From positions 412,353 to 459,638 of the forward strand of contig BFEA01000873.1 in the NCBI GenBank assembly GCA_003427395.1: a stretch of DNA of 47,286 bases, read 5' to 3'. This document shows positions 1 through 10,900 of the stretch, piece after piece. How positions within the stretch are numbered: position 1 is the first letter of the stretch; every line of letters starts with the position of its first letter. Below the pieces are notes generated by a model. It was not told the DNA's origin, ran no database searches, and was given only the letters and a program-made list of their open reading frames with translations. The position numbers and the translations under genes were made by a program. This stretch comes from Chara braunii. Its lineage: Eukaryota > Streptophyta > Charophyceae > Charales > Characeae.

Positions 1-1079
1 TCCGGGTCCGGTTTTGTCCGGTTGTCCGGTGCCTGTCCGGATTACCGGACGTCTGGACTAGTCCAGACAAATGTCTGGCCCTCGGTCCAGACATGTCCGG
101 GTCCGCAGTTGCCACGATTTTTACGAATAGTTGTACCCAACCTAACTGCACCCTCTTTCAAAGCCAGCCACCCATACCCGCTGTATACCTGGCCTACAGG
201 ACCTTTACCCATCTCCACCTGCTCCAAAAGAAAAAAACGTGTACCCATACCTGCCCTACCTGAACCTGTTCAGACTGTAACTGCCCATACCTGCCAATGG
301 ACTTTCTTTTTTCAAAACCACCCATACCCTACGCAGCCTGGGTGTTCTTTACTTATTATAACCCCCGTACCCACCCACAATTGTATGCACCCGCCTGTAG
401 CCGGCCGTGCCCGTCTCCTGAGTCCTGCCACGGCTGCTGCGGCCTCCGATCACACCTGCAACAGCCTCCTGCTGGGTCACACCTGCGACGCAGGCCATGG
501 AAGCTATGGAGGAAGGACAACTACAGGCAGCAAATCAGGACGGTGGGGGGGGATGTAAACGACAGGCGGAGACTCCGGGGAGTAGTGGGAACAGGGAATG
601 GAAAGGGGCGGGAGGTAACGGGCCTCACTCCACTGCTCACAAAATGTTGAAAAGTGGAGCGAGGCCCACCTGGAAGGCCCAACTCGAAGTCGGGAAACTT
701 TTGGACTTCCAACAATGCAGCGGTGAGGCGGTGGGGGGGAAAAAAATGGAAGTTTGGGAATTTCAACGAGGCAGCAAGATAATTCTTTTTCTTGGGCCTA
801 GAACTTGTGGTGGGGGGACAGGGGGGTAGAGGGAGGTGGCTGGGTTGGTGGGTTGGTGAGTTGGTGGGTTGGAATCATACATGCAAGCGCATGTCGTGCG
901 GGCGGTTCCCTACGTGCGGCGCACGCGCCCAACCGATCCCGTGCAGCGCACGACGTGTGCGGAGAACGACCCATCACCCCCCTCAGAAAAAAAAAAGGCC
1001 GGGGTCGAAACAGTGCGTTTGAGGCCCCCCGCCAAAATTATAAGCGAGATGAAAAAAACATTTACAGGAGTACTGCCTC
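1..1079. other. Low-complexity sequence; no gene seen
   Basis: The first 110 bp are built from TCCGG words and include the perfect 18-bp palindrome GTCTGGACTAGTCCAGAC at 51-68. From 160 to 380 the motif CCCATACC recurs irregularly. 820-880 holds GGGTTGGT repeats. The frames here look like composition effects. Confidence 0.6.
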
Positions 1080-1080
1080 A

Positions 1081-1500
1081 CCTTGCTCCTCCTCCCCTTC
1101 CTCATCTTCCATGTCTCCTCCCTTCTCCTTTTCGTCTCCTCCTCCTCCTCCTCCTCCTGTTCGTCCTCCTCCTCCTGCCCTTCCTCATCCTCCTTGTCTC
1201 CTCCTCCTCCTCCTCGTGCTTCCTCATCTTCAATGCCTCCTGGTCTCCTTCCCTTCCTCGTGTTCTCCCCTTCCTCGCCATCCATGTCTCCTCCTCCTCC
1301 CACTCGTCGTCCTCTTCCTGCCCTTCCTCTTTTCCCTCCCTCCATCTCTTCTCCTCCCCCATCTCGACAACTCCTCCCCGTTGTCCTCGCTATCCTCGTC
1401 GTCCTCCTCGTCCACATCCTCCTCCTCCTCTCCATATCCCTCTCTCCTCGCCATATCCCCATCTTCCTGTCATACGCCCCCCCGTTCCCCCTCCCAAAAA
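1081..1500. repeat. Homopyrimidine (TCC)n-rich tract
   Basis: About 420 bp of nearly uninterrupted C/T on the plus strand with CTCCTC units. It gives long Ser/Pro-rich and Glu/Arg-rich false frames. Such tracts can adopt triplex structure. Confidence 0.9.
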
Positions 1501-1599
1501 AAGATAAAATAATAAATTAATAATAATAAAAATAAAAAACCTGCACGATTCCTCGCAGGCACCCCCCGCACGGAACTCCGCACGAATGTGCGGCTCGTG

Positions 1600-2080
1600 C
1601 GGTTGCAAGTATGGTTGGAAAGTATAGGTACCAGGTATTCCACGGTTACCCGACAGGAACCTCTACCCGCCCGTACCCGTATTTTTGTTTTTTGCCACCC
1701 CCATACCCATTCTATTTTTCTTTTTGGCGGCCCATACCAGGGTTTTGTTTTGGGCCCCTGCCCCTACCTACCCCTACCTGCCCATGATCTCCATTAGGGC
1801 AGTTGTGCCTGCCTTAAGAACGGGCAGTATTTTGTTTTGCCTGCCCATACCCAACTATTTTTTTTTTGCCTGCCATACCCAACTCTTTTTTTTTTTTTGC
1901 CTGCCCATGCACAACTACCACTATATCCAAGCCCATAGTTGTACTGTGTGTAATTCTGTGTATCATTCTTTTCGGCACCATCTTCAAAAGTTCAACTCTA
2001 TCACAATTCCACAACCACCCCACGGTGGCCCAAATATTTACCGTCCTATCAAGTTTTTTTAACTCTTTTTTAAAGTTCTT
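1600..2080. repeat. Degenerate CCCATACC / T-run repeats
   Basis: Repeated phrases such as GCCTGCCCATACCCAACT followed by T-runs at 1840-1915, with related CCCATACC words from 1640. The same word family appears at 160-380. Confidence 0.6.
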
Positions 2081-2097
2081 TTTTTTTTTTTTTTTTT

Positions 2098-2187
2098 GAC
2101 CATTCTCGCTTTCTGCATGTCATCCTTACGCAGGGGCCATGCTATTCTGCTCCGCGTCATTCCAATTGTAATAGATGTCCTGAAGGA
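2098..2187 (-). pseudogene. U6 snRNA retrocopy with poly(A) tail, antisense
   Basis: The minus strand starts GTCCTTCAGGACATC and contains GCATGGCCCCTGCG and GGATGACATGC, the U6 5' hairpin and the conserved ACAGAG-to-ISL region, with substitutions in the ACAGAGA region. The sense strand is followed by an A-run (the T-run at 2080-2097 on plus) instead of the terminator T-run of a true U6 gene, so this is a processed retrocopy. Confidence 0.85.
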
Positions 2188-2191
2188 CACC

Positions 2192-3235
2192 ATCCAATTG
2201 CCTCATTATAGCTTAGGTAAGGACTCCGAAGTATCTCCATGTTCGCCACACTTGCAGCATGATGTGGGGCCATAACCAAGGGCTCTTGATGTGGCCCAAT
2301 AACCAACGGTTTGAGCAAAATGCAACAAGGTTCTGCAGGTCTGACAGGAATACCTCTTCAGAGTCCTCACTGAAAACCTGCCGAAGCTTCAACATTCAGC
2401 CCAAGACCAGCCCAAGGGTTTTTGAAAACGCGGGAGCTCAGAATTTGATCAGACATACTCCACAGTTTTGACCGACAATCTGCAGATCCTACCAGGAAGA
2501 CACAGACTAATCCTGCATGCCATAGCCAGCCATGCTATGAGTACCCAACCACCGTCGATCATAACTCGCAACCACTCACCTCAACATCAGCTCCTCCCAT
2601 TCCCTCTTGAGGTATCATCATATAACTCTCAAACCTTTTGCATTTTCTGCATTGCACACCCCCTCCTCCCTCCTCTCCCCTGCACCGCTTGAGCCTCCTG
2701 CATGAGGCATACCTCCTATACAACTCGTACACAGATGCATCAAGAATCCAAGAAGCGATGAAATAGGCTCTCACACAAACGTACTTTTCATAAGTGATGC
2801 ATGGCCTGTAACTGAAACATCTGCCCAATCCCCTCCTAATCCCTCCCCTCCACTAACCTCTATGACCAATACAGACATGCAAGCCCCCTCCTCCCTCCCC
2901 CTATCACAAGTATGAAAGACGCTCACACAAACAGTCTGATCACAAGATGAGATACGCTCGCACAAACCACCCTACCACAAGTGATGTATGCTCAGATGCC
3001 CCCCACACCCGCTAATCCCGGCCCTCCTCCAAAGGTACAATTATTAATTTCATAGGTCTTCCTAAGGGCCTAAATAACCCATGGGGGCATCACCCCCAAT
3101 AAAACAATATGAAAAGTGATGCATTTCTGGTTCCAGGGTCATGCCTGCTTATTCTCCGAGCCCATTGCCTTGCCTTGTGGACACAACTTTCCCTTGGTGA
3201 CTACGCCTAAGCCCAGACCCCACCCCAGACCTCTG
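2192..3235. other. No gene seen; degenerate tandem repeats
   Basis: 2764-2995 contains about six loose repeats around CTCACACAAAC and CACAAGTGATG. The remainder is unremarkable unique sequence. Confidence 0.5.

Positions 3236-3294
<59 letters not shown>
3236..3294. repeat. (CT)n(CA)n microsatellite
   Basis: Compound dinucleotide repeat. Confidence 0.95.
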
Positions 3295-3297
<3 letters not shown>

Positions 3298-3366
3298 CAA
3301 TGCCCATAATAAGCAAATTACGAAACAACAAAGGGTCTCACTCGACTAAGAAGGCTGAATACCCGT

Positions 3367-3600
3367 CATCACTACAGTTACTCTCAATCGGTAAGTAGAA
3401 GGAGAGCACAAAAAGACATCCTCGAGAGCACAAAACGACAGCTGGAGGTCTGTGTTCATCCACCCAGACTCCATCATCACTACAGTTACTCTCCCTCGGA
3501 AAACTCTCCAATCGGTAAGTAGAAGGAGAGCAGAAAAAGACATCCTCGAGAGCACAAAACGACATCTGGAGGTTTATGTTCATCCACCCAGAATCCAGGC
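3367..3600. repeat. Tandem duplication, about 124 bp
   Basis: CATCACTACAGTTACTCTC and ATCGGTAAGTAGAAGGAGAG occur at 3367/3387 and again at 3475/3511. The second copy carries a 16-bp insertion. Confidence 0.88.
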
Positions 3601-4675
3601 ACACTCTCCAAAACTCGTTGCTCATTAGCCTCTCGGTCGAGCACTCTCCAAATATTGGATTTGGCAGGCTGCAAACCCTCCAAGCTTGGACAGTGGTTCT
3701 CCAGGTCCTGTTCTGACAACTGTCCAACAGTTTTTCCAAGCCCAATTTGGACAGCAACGCCCGATTCTCCCAACTCGGAGAGTGGACAGTAGTCGTGCGA
3801 GACCCAAAAGATGATATGGTGAAAGTCAAAAGAGCGGACGAAGATACAGACAATAGAAATGGCACGAATCAAAAAGCTTATTGGAAATCCTGCAAAGTTC
3901 GGGCATTCTGCCAGTGACTGGCTTCGTCAGAGGACGATAGAACATCTTGGGAAAGAAAGAGACATAGGTCATGAGCAAACTAAGGTCATGTCCAACCCCC
4001 GTTTTTCTCCCTATTGGAAAATGCACACCTAAAGCAGGCGTATTGGCAGCAACCGATGGTGAGCTGAAGACTCGAAGGTAGAGATGGGGGAGCCAGATGG
4101 CATATCGGTCACACACTCACAAGGTGCCAGTGGACCCCTCAACACCCCCCCCCCCACCCCTCTCTCCCCCTTGCACCCATACTGGAGGAAGAGTGGGCAG
4201 GGGGGGCAGGGCGAGCGCACAGGCGTGTTGTTGCCGTTAGCTGGGGAACAGTGGGCGCACGACAGCGGGTGATGGGGAGGTAGCGGTGCGGCACGACAAT
4301 GGTAAAGGGTGGCATAGGAATGGTCAGCAGGCGGGCAGTGGCTCTGGCAGGGAGGTGACAGGCAGGCAGCAGGTTTGGCGTGGGGACGGCGCATAGGATA
4401 TATTCGTCCGGTCTGGATCTACCAAACAAGCCAGTGACCTGAGTTATTATTGTGATGGGCAGCCAAAAATCCAGATTGACCACAAATGCTGAAGTATAAA
4501 TGCTGGCCATACTTCAGAGGTGGCCAGGATTTGTGGCTGATGACCCTAAAATTAAGGTTCCCTACACATCTTGGCGATGCTCATGCACAAAAAGCCCAGA
4601 TCGCTGGCCAATCTTAATTTTCATGACCGATTGGAGATCTGAGTTGTTCACAAAACCTGAAATGATGATAGCGAG

Positions 4676-4730
4676 AGTAATAATCAAACGCACTACCTGA
4701 GGTTATTACACCAGTGGATATCTCAAGTGC
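4676..4730 (+). repeat. SINE-family tail fragment, no A-tail
   Basis: CACTACCTGAGGTTATTAC followed by CCAGTGGATATCTCAAG matches the conserved tail motif of the SINE family. Confidence 0.5.
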
Positions 4731-5727
4731 AAGGAAAATGAGCGATAGCGAACTTCAGAAATCAAAGAGCATCATACACATGAGACCAGATAGTCGACCT
4801 CGAACCAATAGCAGAATTTCATCACGAGTTCCACCAAATAAGGACACAGCAAAAGCTCATAATTGACAATGCTGGAATAGTCTCATCATCGTCAACGAAG
4901 AACCAATGTCGATATCCTATCTGGCACTCGGCGCCCAGACTACAGATGGCAGATCCTATCTAGCCTAATCTACAATGCCGCCGATGACGTCAACAGCTCC
5001 CCGAAGTACGAGCAGATCTCGGCCAATGCCACTCACAACCCCGTTCCCCAACTCACAGATGCCACATGCACCCAAAGACCACCATGCGCCCCATCCAGCA
5101 TACAGCAGCGCAGCTCGGCTATGGCTGCCTGCTCCTTCCAGCTCGCCTGTGAGCGTGTGAGCGCTGGCCAGCGTTAGCGCAGCAGCGCTTGCGCAGCATG
5201 CACCCAGTGTCCGAATGCCGAATGCGTGTGCAGGCCCTTTCCTAAATGGAAGTGGCCTGCCTGCCTTGCGTGCAGCCTGGCTGTGCTGGGCCCCTGCCCA
5301 GAAGCTTCCAGTAGGCCCAGAGAGGCTGAGCCCCAGACCAAATGGATCAGGCCAAAGGCCTGTGACAGTTACCCGCGCCCAACTGCCCGCAGCCTGAGTT
5401 GGGTCCATGCTGCGTATCTCGCCCAGGGCCTGACTCAGATGCATTTGATAAAGGAGGCCAGGGCCTGGGCGCTTTCAACCAACTGGCGCTGCGCAACTGC
5501 CTGAATTTTCCCCCAGTTGCGAAGTAGTCCAAAATAGGCCTCTTGTCGTCTGTCGACCCTGCCTTCACTTAGGGTGGCCGACACTGTTGTAAATAGGGGC
5601 CCAGTAGGGCTTATCAAGGCCTTATGCCTCGCACAAGGCCGTTTCCCTTTTGATTAAAAAAAAGAAAAACAAGGGGTCACAAAAACAGGCTTACACAAGG
5701 TGAAAAGACGGTGACAATGATAATCAA

Positions 5728-5800
5728 CTGAATTACTTGGGGCCATTACCAGTGGGTATCTCAAGGCCGTTGCCGCGTTGCCCTTTTGAAGAAAAAAAGA
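5728..5800 (+). repeat. SINE-family 3' tail fragment
   Basis: CTGAATTACTTGGGGCCATT, ACCAGTGGGTATCTCAAGGC and CCCTTTTGAAGAAAAAAAG match the tail of the SINE at 40.8 kb and end in an A-rich stretch. Confidence 0.65.
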
Positions 5801-5888
5801 GCTAAGGGCAGGGGTCCCCAAAACAGACTACATGGGATCTCCCTTATGACTGACTCAGAGATACCACGGGAGCACGAGAAAGGGAGGC

Positions 5889-6037
5889 TGATAAAACAGA
5901 AGAAGAGCAGCAGAGAATGGCGCACTTCGACTTCGAGTGGCTTACTAGCCAGAGAAGTCGTCAGAGCATCACATTAACTAGAAATGCGCACAGTCAGAAC
6001 ACGGCAGCAACCGCTCAGACATGAATTTCAGAAAACT
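5889..6037. repeat. Direct repeat copy 1 (pair with 6927-7083)
   Basis: GATAAAACAGAAGAAGAGCA through GCGCACTTCGACTTC and CGCTCAGACATGAATTTCAG is repeated 1.04 kb downstream. SINE and hAT-like insertions lie between the copies. Confidence 0.85.
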
Positions 6038-6257
6038 GAAACCACCCTTTGAGGAGCACGAGAACCGTTGGTCCTCCCAATTGGCCTTAAAAAGCAGTCT
6101 CTGCTGATGTTCATAGGGGGAGGGGTAATCAGGGAGGCACAGCGACTGGCCACTCAGATGATGCTCGGTCCCTCTGCTATCAGCTGTCCCCTGGCCGGTG
6201 TCCCCATTGGGGGTTCCCTGAAGGGAACAAGGCCAAAAGGCCATCCGGTGTCAGATT

Positions 6258-6369
6258 AGACACAAGAGTGAATTTACCTGGGCTGGTTAGTCCGATGATA
6301 ATAATACCTCATAATACCTCAAGGCCATCACCCTTTATAACCAAAAAAAAAAAGAAAAAAAAAAATTTG
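6258..6369 (+). repeat. SINE-family 3' tail fragment with A-rich end
   Basis: GAATTTACCTGGGCTGG, ACCTCAAGGCCATCACCC and then a long A-rich run. The hAT-like element is inserted just after the A tail. Confidence 0.62.
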
Positions 6370-6377
6370 GTGCTGAT

Positions 6378-6922
6378 CTAGCTTTCCCGGGGCGCCCGGC
6401 CGGGCATCCCCGGCCGGCCGCCCCGGGCACCCCACCCGGGTAGGGACCACGCCCGGTGTACCCCGGGCATGCAAAAAACCCACCAAGTTTTTTTTTTTTT
6501 TTTTTCCAACCACCAGACCTTGCTGCGCTTTGGGAGTAATGCCCAAATCTGGCCTCTTTTTTTATTTTCACGTATGTTGATTTCTGTGGGTCGGGGGAAG
6601 GGGGGGGGTGCAGGAGGGGGCGAATTTGAATCCTGTATCAGCGCGCACCGTCGATCTATGCAGATCAACGACCAGAATCCCCCCAAAAATTAAAAACCTA
6701 CAAAACAGGGCCTACCGGACCCCAAAAAACAATGCGCCGACCGCTGAAAACAAAGTTGGTACGTTTGGAATAGGGCTGCGGCAAGATTTTTTTTTTTTTT
6801 GGCTTTTTCTGCCTTGGTGCAAGAGGCGCCCGGGTGCCTGCTCGGGGGGGTTGCCCGGCCAGGCGCCCGGGCGCCATTCCGGGCATGGTGGGGTACCCCG
6901 TGCGCCCGGGGTGGAAAGCTAG
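6378..6922. mobile_element. 545-bp TIR element with 8-bp target duplication (hAT-like)
   Basis: The ends CTAGCTTTCC / GGAAAGCTAG are perfect 10-bp inverted repeats, flanked on both sides by GTGCTGAT (6370-6377 and 6923-6930). The subterminal 130 bp on each side are very GC-rich, with repeated CCCGGG and GGCCGG motifs, then a T-run. An 8-bp duplication suggests the hAT superfamily. No transposase frame is present, so it is non-autonomous. Confidence 0.8.
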
Positions 6923-6926
6923 GTGC

Positions 6927-7083
6927 TGATAAAACAGAAGAGTAGGAGCAGAGCATGGCGCACTTCGACTTCAAGTGGCTTAGGATCCAGAGAAATCGTC
7001 AGAGCATCACATAAACTAGAAAGAAATGCGCACATTCAGAACATGACAGCAGCCGCAACCGCTCAGACATCAATTTCAGAAAT
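6927..7083. repeat. Direct repeat copy 2
   Basis: Diverged copy of 5889-6037 (about 85-90% by eye). Its left edge coincides with the target-site duplication of the 545-bp element. Confidence 0.85.
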
Positions 7084-7090
7084 GGGGTGA

Positions 7091-7728
7091 AAGCTCTAAA
7101 GATTGACACCTAAAATAATAGACTTTCCGAACAGCCACATCATCAACAAAAATTATACAGGTCCAATTGAACGCCATGTCCAGAGAAATTGCTCTTCATT
7201 TTCAACGTCACTCGATTTTTCATCACTGCAATCGACACCTTGCACCAAGCAGTAATGTTTGTTGCACCTCGACGTTCAGCACGCATACAACACTTGTCGA
7301 AGAGAGGGACAGAAGATGCAGACGTCTACATCTAAAGCTCATAATGGCAGTTCAGTGCTCAAGTCCAACACAGTTGTGCATCTGTGCATGGGTGCACATC
7401 TCTATGTTGTGGAACAATTTTTCACAATCCCTTGGGCACCTTTCCAAAACTGAGTCATTCATCAGTTGCTCGTGAAAAACGGCGCAGGCTGCATCACAGA
7501 GGCACTCGTGCCATTTCATCAATGGCGGGCCGCATTTAAGCACTGAAGTGCAATCCTTGGCCTGTCATTGACACATCTAAAAATTTTCAGACAAATGGGC
7601 GGGGACACCACAATTGCCAAACATGCATTCAAGTTCACAATGAGAAAGAAACATAAGTAGAAAAAACTTCTTGAAGAAATCGATTCAGCTTGCAGACACC
7701 GCAACAAATGAGTTCAGCTTGAACATAC
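7091..7728 (-). other. TOL intron after the 7729 exon; Cys-rich short frame
   Basis: Intron by gene context. A minus-strand 63-codon frame at 7352-7543 has nine Cys residues (ECLCDAAC, ERCPRDC, MCTHAQMHNC) but no clean splice acceptor and no family I recognise. The GAT domain was looked for here and not found. Confidence 0.45.
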
Positions 7729-7943
7729 CGCATGGTCGGATTCGAGGGTTCCCCAATTGCTGGTGCTGGTGCTGGTGCTGGTGCAGCAGGCCCACGATTA
7801 ACCCGCCTATCATCACCATATCCTCCCACAGCCCCACCATATCCTCCCACAGCCCCACCTAGTGCAAGTCTGTAACTGAGAGATGGTGCAAACATAGGAC
7901 CAGGATTGCTTGGATCCCGATTAGGAAATTCTATCCCCTTCCT
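7729..7943 (-). CDS. TOL: TOL exon: end of VHS and Gly/Tyr/Pro-Ala linker
   Basis: This exon is 215 bp, entering in phase 0 after acceptor TGTGCAG and leaving in phase 2 at donor GTATGTTC. The peptide starts RKGIEFPNRDPSNPGPMFAP, matching the end of the VHS domain in plant TOLs (a basic residue, then G.EFP.R, then an APIFTPP-like turn). It continues with a low-complexity linker: a duplicated GGAVGGYG unit, DDRR, then a run of Ala-Pro encoded by a GCTGGT-type microsatellite. Such linkers between VHS and GAT are usual in the family. The gypsy 3' LTR ends 144 bp upstream of this exon, so the acceptor and a short stretch of original intron survive. Confidence 0.85.
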
Positions 7944-10900
7944 CTGCACATTGACAGATCATGACACAAACAGAATAACCCGCTCAGAATATTTCTTCCT
8001 ACCACTGCCTGCTGTTGGCACTGCAGTAATGGAAACATACGGCACATATATCCATCCACACACAAACAAAAAGACGAGAGAAAGAATGATACATGCTAAC
8101 TCGAGCAATGTATATGGAGCCAAGGATCCGCAAAGTGACGTAAGGACTCGAATGGAAAATCCAGTGTCAGCAAAACATAACAAGCAATGTGCGTCCAGAC
8201 ACATATGAAAATAGCACAATGTAGCACAGCGGAAGACTCAAAGATATGACATGACCTGTCAGATACTGACGCGACATCCCATCATACACCACACATGTGA
8301 GAGAGGAAGGAGGGACCGCATACACAGAAGAAAGGTCCCTCCTTGCACAGGCACATGAGGGAGATACCACGGATGAGAGATGGGGGGAGTGGCGAGACGA
8401 AGATGAAGGCGAGGTAGAAGACCAAGATAGCGATAGCGAAGTCCAAAAATAGTCTCCCTGCCGAATGTCCAATCAATGTCTCCACAAAAGTGTTGAATCA
8501 GATCCTCGGCCTGAGGCCCGGTGTAACCTTTCTCTCTCTGAAGAAGAAGAAGAAGAAGAAGAAGAAGAAGAAGAAGAAGAAGAAGAAGAAGGAGGGAGAA
8601 GAGAGGGAGGGAGAGACGACGAAGAAGAAGAAGATGCTGTTCTCCTTACTGTCTCACCTGCAGGTAACTGCCGCCATGTACTGGCTGTCGTTGTGGTACC
8701 TGTGCAGGTCGCTGGCGTTGAGCACAGCTACGGCGCCCAGGTAAGTACCGCCGACAAAGGTATGGCCTCCGCCTCTCTGCCTACCTACACCTCTACCTCT
8801 ACCTCCTAGCGTAGCGCTGTAGTGTTGCAAAGCTGCTCCAGCAGTGTGCCACCCAAGAAGTGAGCTACTCCAACCATGTGTCTTTCCAGTCGTATCCCAG
8901 CTATAAGTAGCGCTGGCCTGGCTCGTCTGCCTCTGTGTGTGTGCCCAAAACGTGGGCCTACAGGGTGACCCTGTACCTGGACAGGGGAGGCCTGCCTCCT
9001 GGCTTACCTGGACCAAGGTGCAGCCTTGGGAACTGCAGGTCCAAAACAACGCCTGAACAGACAAAAATAGGACAGCAAACAAATAAATAAATAAATGAAT
9101 GTTGCCTCGAATCAAATCCTGCGGCCTAAGGGCCAACCATGGGCCTCCAGGGTGCGCGTCCGAAGGCGTGCTGCCTGGGGGCCCCCCAGCAACCGCCGGG
9201 CCCCCAAAACGGGGCCTGTGCGCAGGCTCAGCCTGTAACACCCACCCCCCCTTATGAAATCACGCCGGGCTGAGGGCGAAGCTGACGATCTGATGGTGGA
9301 ACCTGGATGCGAGTACGGCGTGGAGCCGAAGGTACCGGCTTGCCTTGTAGCTTGTGTTTGTAATGTGCGAGGACGTCGGGGGCTGTCGCCTGAAGTTCCG
9401 CACGGATCAACCAATGGTCAGCCTTATGACTGCAATACTGGCTGAAATACGAAAAATGTACTAAGTACTCAGTTGGGTTGTTGCCGTAGTGTCGCTGGGA
9501 GATGATGTCGCTGACCTCCTGAAAACCGTCCATGGAGGGTGGGACTTGCGATCATCGCCCGGGACACTCGTCGTGTTCCGCTGAAACGAACAGAGCTAAC
9601 TTAGAACAATGAAAAACCGGGTAGCCGGGCAAGTGGGCAAGCACCTGAACGATAAATGAAGGTCCTTCGGGTGCGTCCCCAGCGGGTGCCACAATGCGCC
9701 AAGGCCCCATTCATTTCGGAAGGAGCTTGTGAGAGATGTCAAGGCTAAATTTCGTGGCAGAAACCCAAACGAGGTCACCGGCACGGAATGGACAAGGAAG
9801 ACGTTGGCGATTGGCCTGTTGGCACACGCGTTGCTGACTTCGACATCTGGTCGTGTGCCTGGACATAAGCTCTTGCAGCTGACGAATGAAGACAAGGTGG
9901 TCGTCGCTCTCGGTCGCCCATGGGATGATAGTGTCCAGCGGAGAAGTGACTGGCGAGCCATGCTCGAACTCGAAGTGCGACATCCTGATAGTCGGATGAA
10001 TGGACGAGTTATATGCCAACTCGACATCCGACAGCCGCTCAACCCAATCCTTTTGGTCGGGACGAATGAGAGTGCGAAGAAGAACCTGTGCGGTTTGATG
10101 CACCCTCTCCGTGGGCGGCGAGCCGAACTCGGCTTGAGAGATGAGCCCCATCGTTTGACGAGCGCCAACCAAAAATCGAACATGAACCGAGTGTCATGAC
10201 CGCAAACGATCTCCTTGGCGTGATCCTTGGTACGAATCCAGCCGTCATAAAGAACCTCGGCCAACTCTAGTGCCTTTGGGAGACATGGTTCAAGCCCGGA
10301 CCTATCAATTTCTTGTGCAAAGAAGAGCCATACTAATACTACGCCACGGGATTGAGTAATTTGTAACTCATCAAGCTCATAATCTGAATGTTGTAGGTTC
10401 AAATCCTACTCCCGCCAATCTTCGACCAATCTCTATTGGATGGAGAGAAGTTCTAACTACTTGTTCTTAGCATTTTTCTTGCATTACCCTACAAAAAAAA
10501 TAATCTATCTTTTTTTTGTTCACTTTCTTTCTTTTTTTTTTGGGATTCACTTTACTTTCTTGTTTTAAGCATCTGCTTTTTTAGCTTTTTGTTTTGTTAT
10601 GTTTCTTCTGATTTCTCTATTTAAAGCGTTTTTACAAATTCAAATAATCAATTACCATTGTTTTATAAAGTTTTCGCGTGATAGCGGCAAGGCAAAAAAA
10701 TGGCAAACTTTGTAAGTCAATTGACCACGTGAGAATCCCGTCCACGCCGATTTTGTGCTTGGGGAACGACCCGGTGATGTCCCATTGCAATCGCTTCCCT
10801 TCGTCGCAAGGGGACCAGTAATGGTCGCAACTCGCCGAACTGACAATGATTGCGGGATTTGCTACGCCGACAAACCTCGCATGACTCACAATAGCGTGTG

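Larger units (their letters stand above)
3625..5888. other. Mostly unique sequence; no gene recognised
   Basis: A hairpin at 4480-4537 (CCACAAATGCTGAAGTAT and a split complement) and GC-rich sequence at 4970-5500 are visible. Frames of 60-160 codons occur but show no recognisable domain. SINE tails are listed separately. Confidence 0.5.

Noticed and set aside
805-1520. Long Ser/Pro/Leu-rich and Glu/Arg-rich reading frames on both strands
   Set aside because: They are translations of a homopyrimidine microsatellite-like tract in several frames at once, without domains or splice context.
7352-7543. Cys-rich minus-strand frame as a TOL exon or a small CX3C-type protein
   Set aside because: The Cys spacing does not match GAT or a family I know, and no acceptor/donor pair gives a phase-consistent exon.
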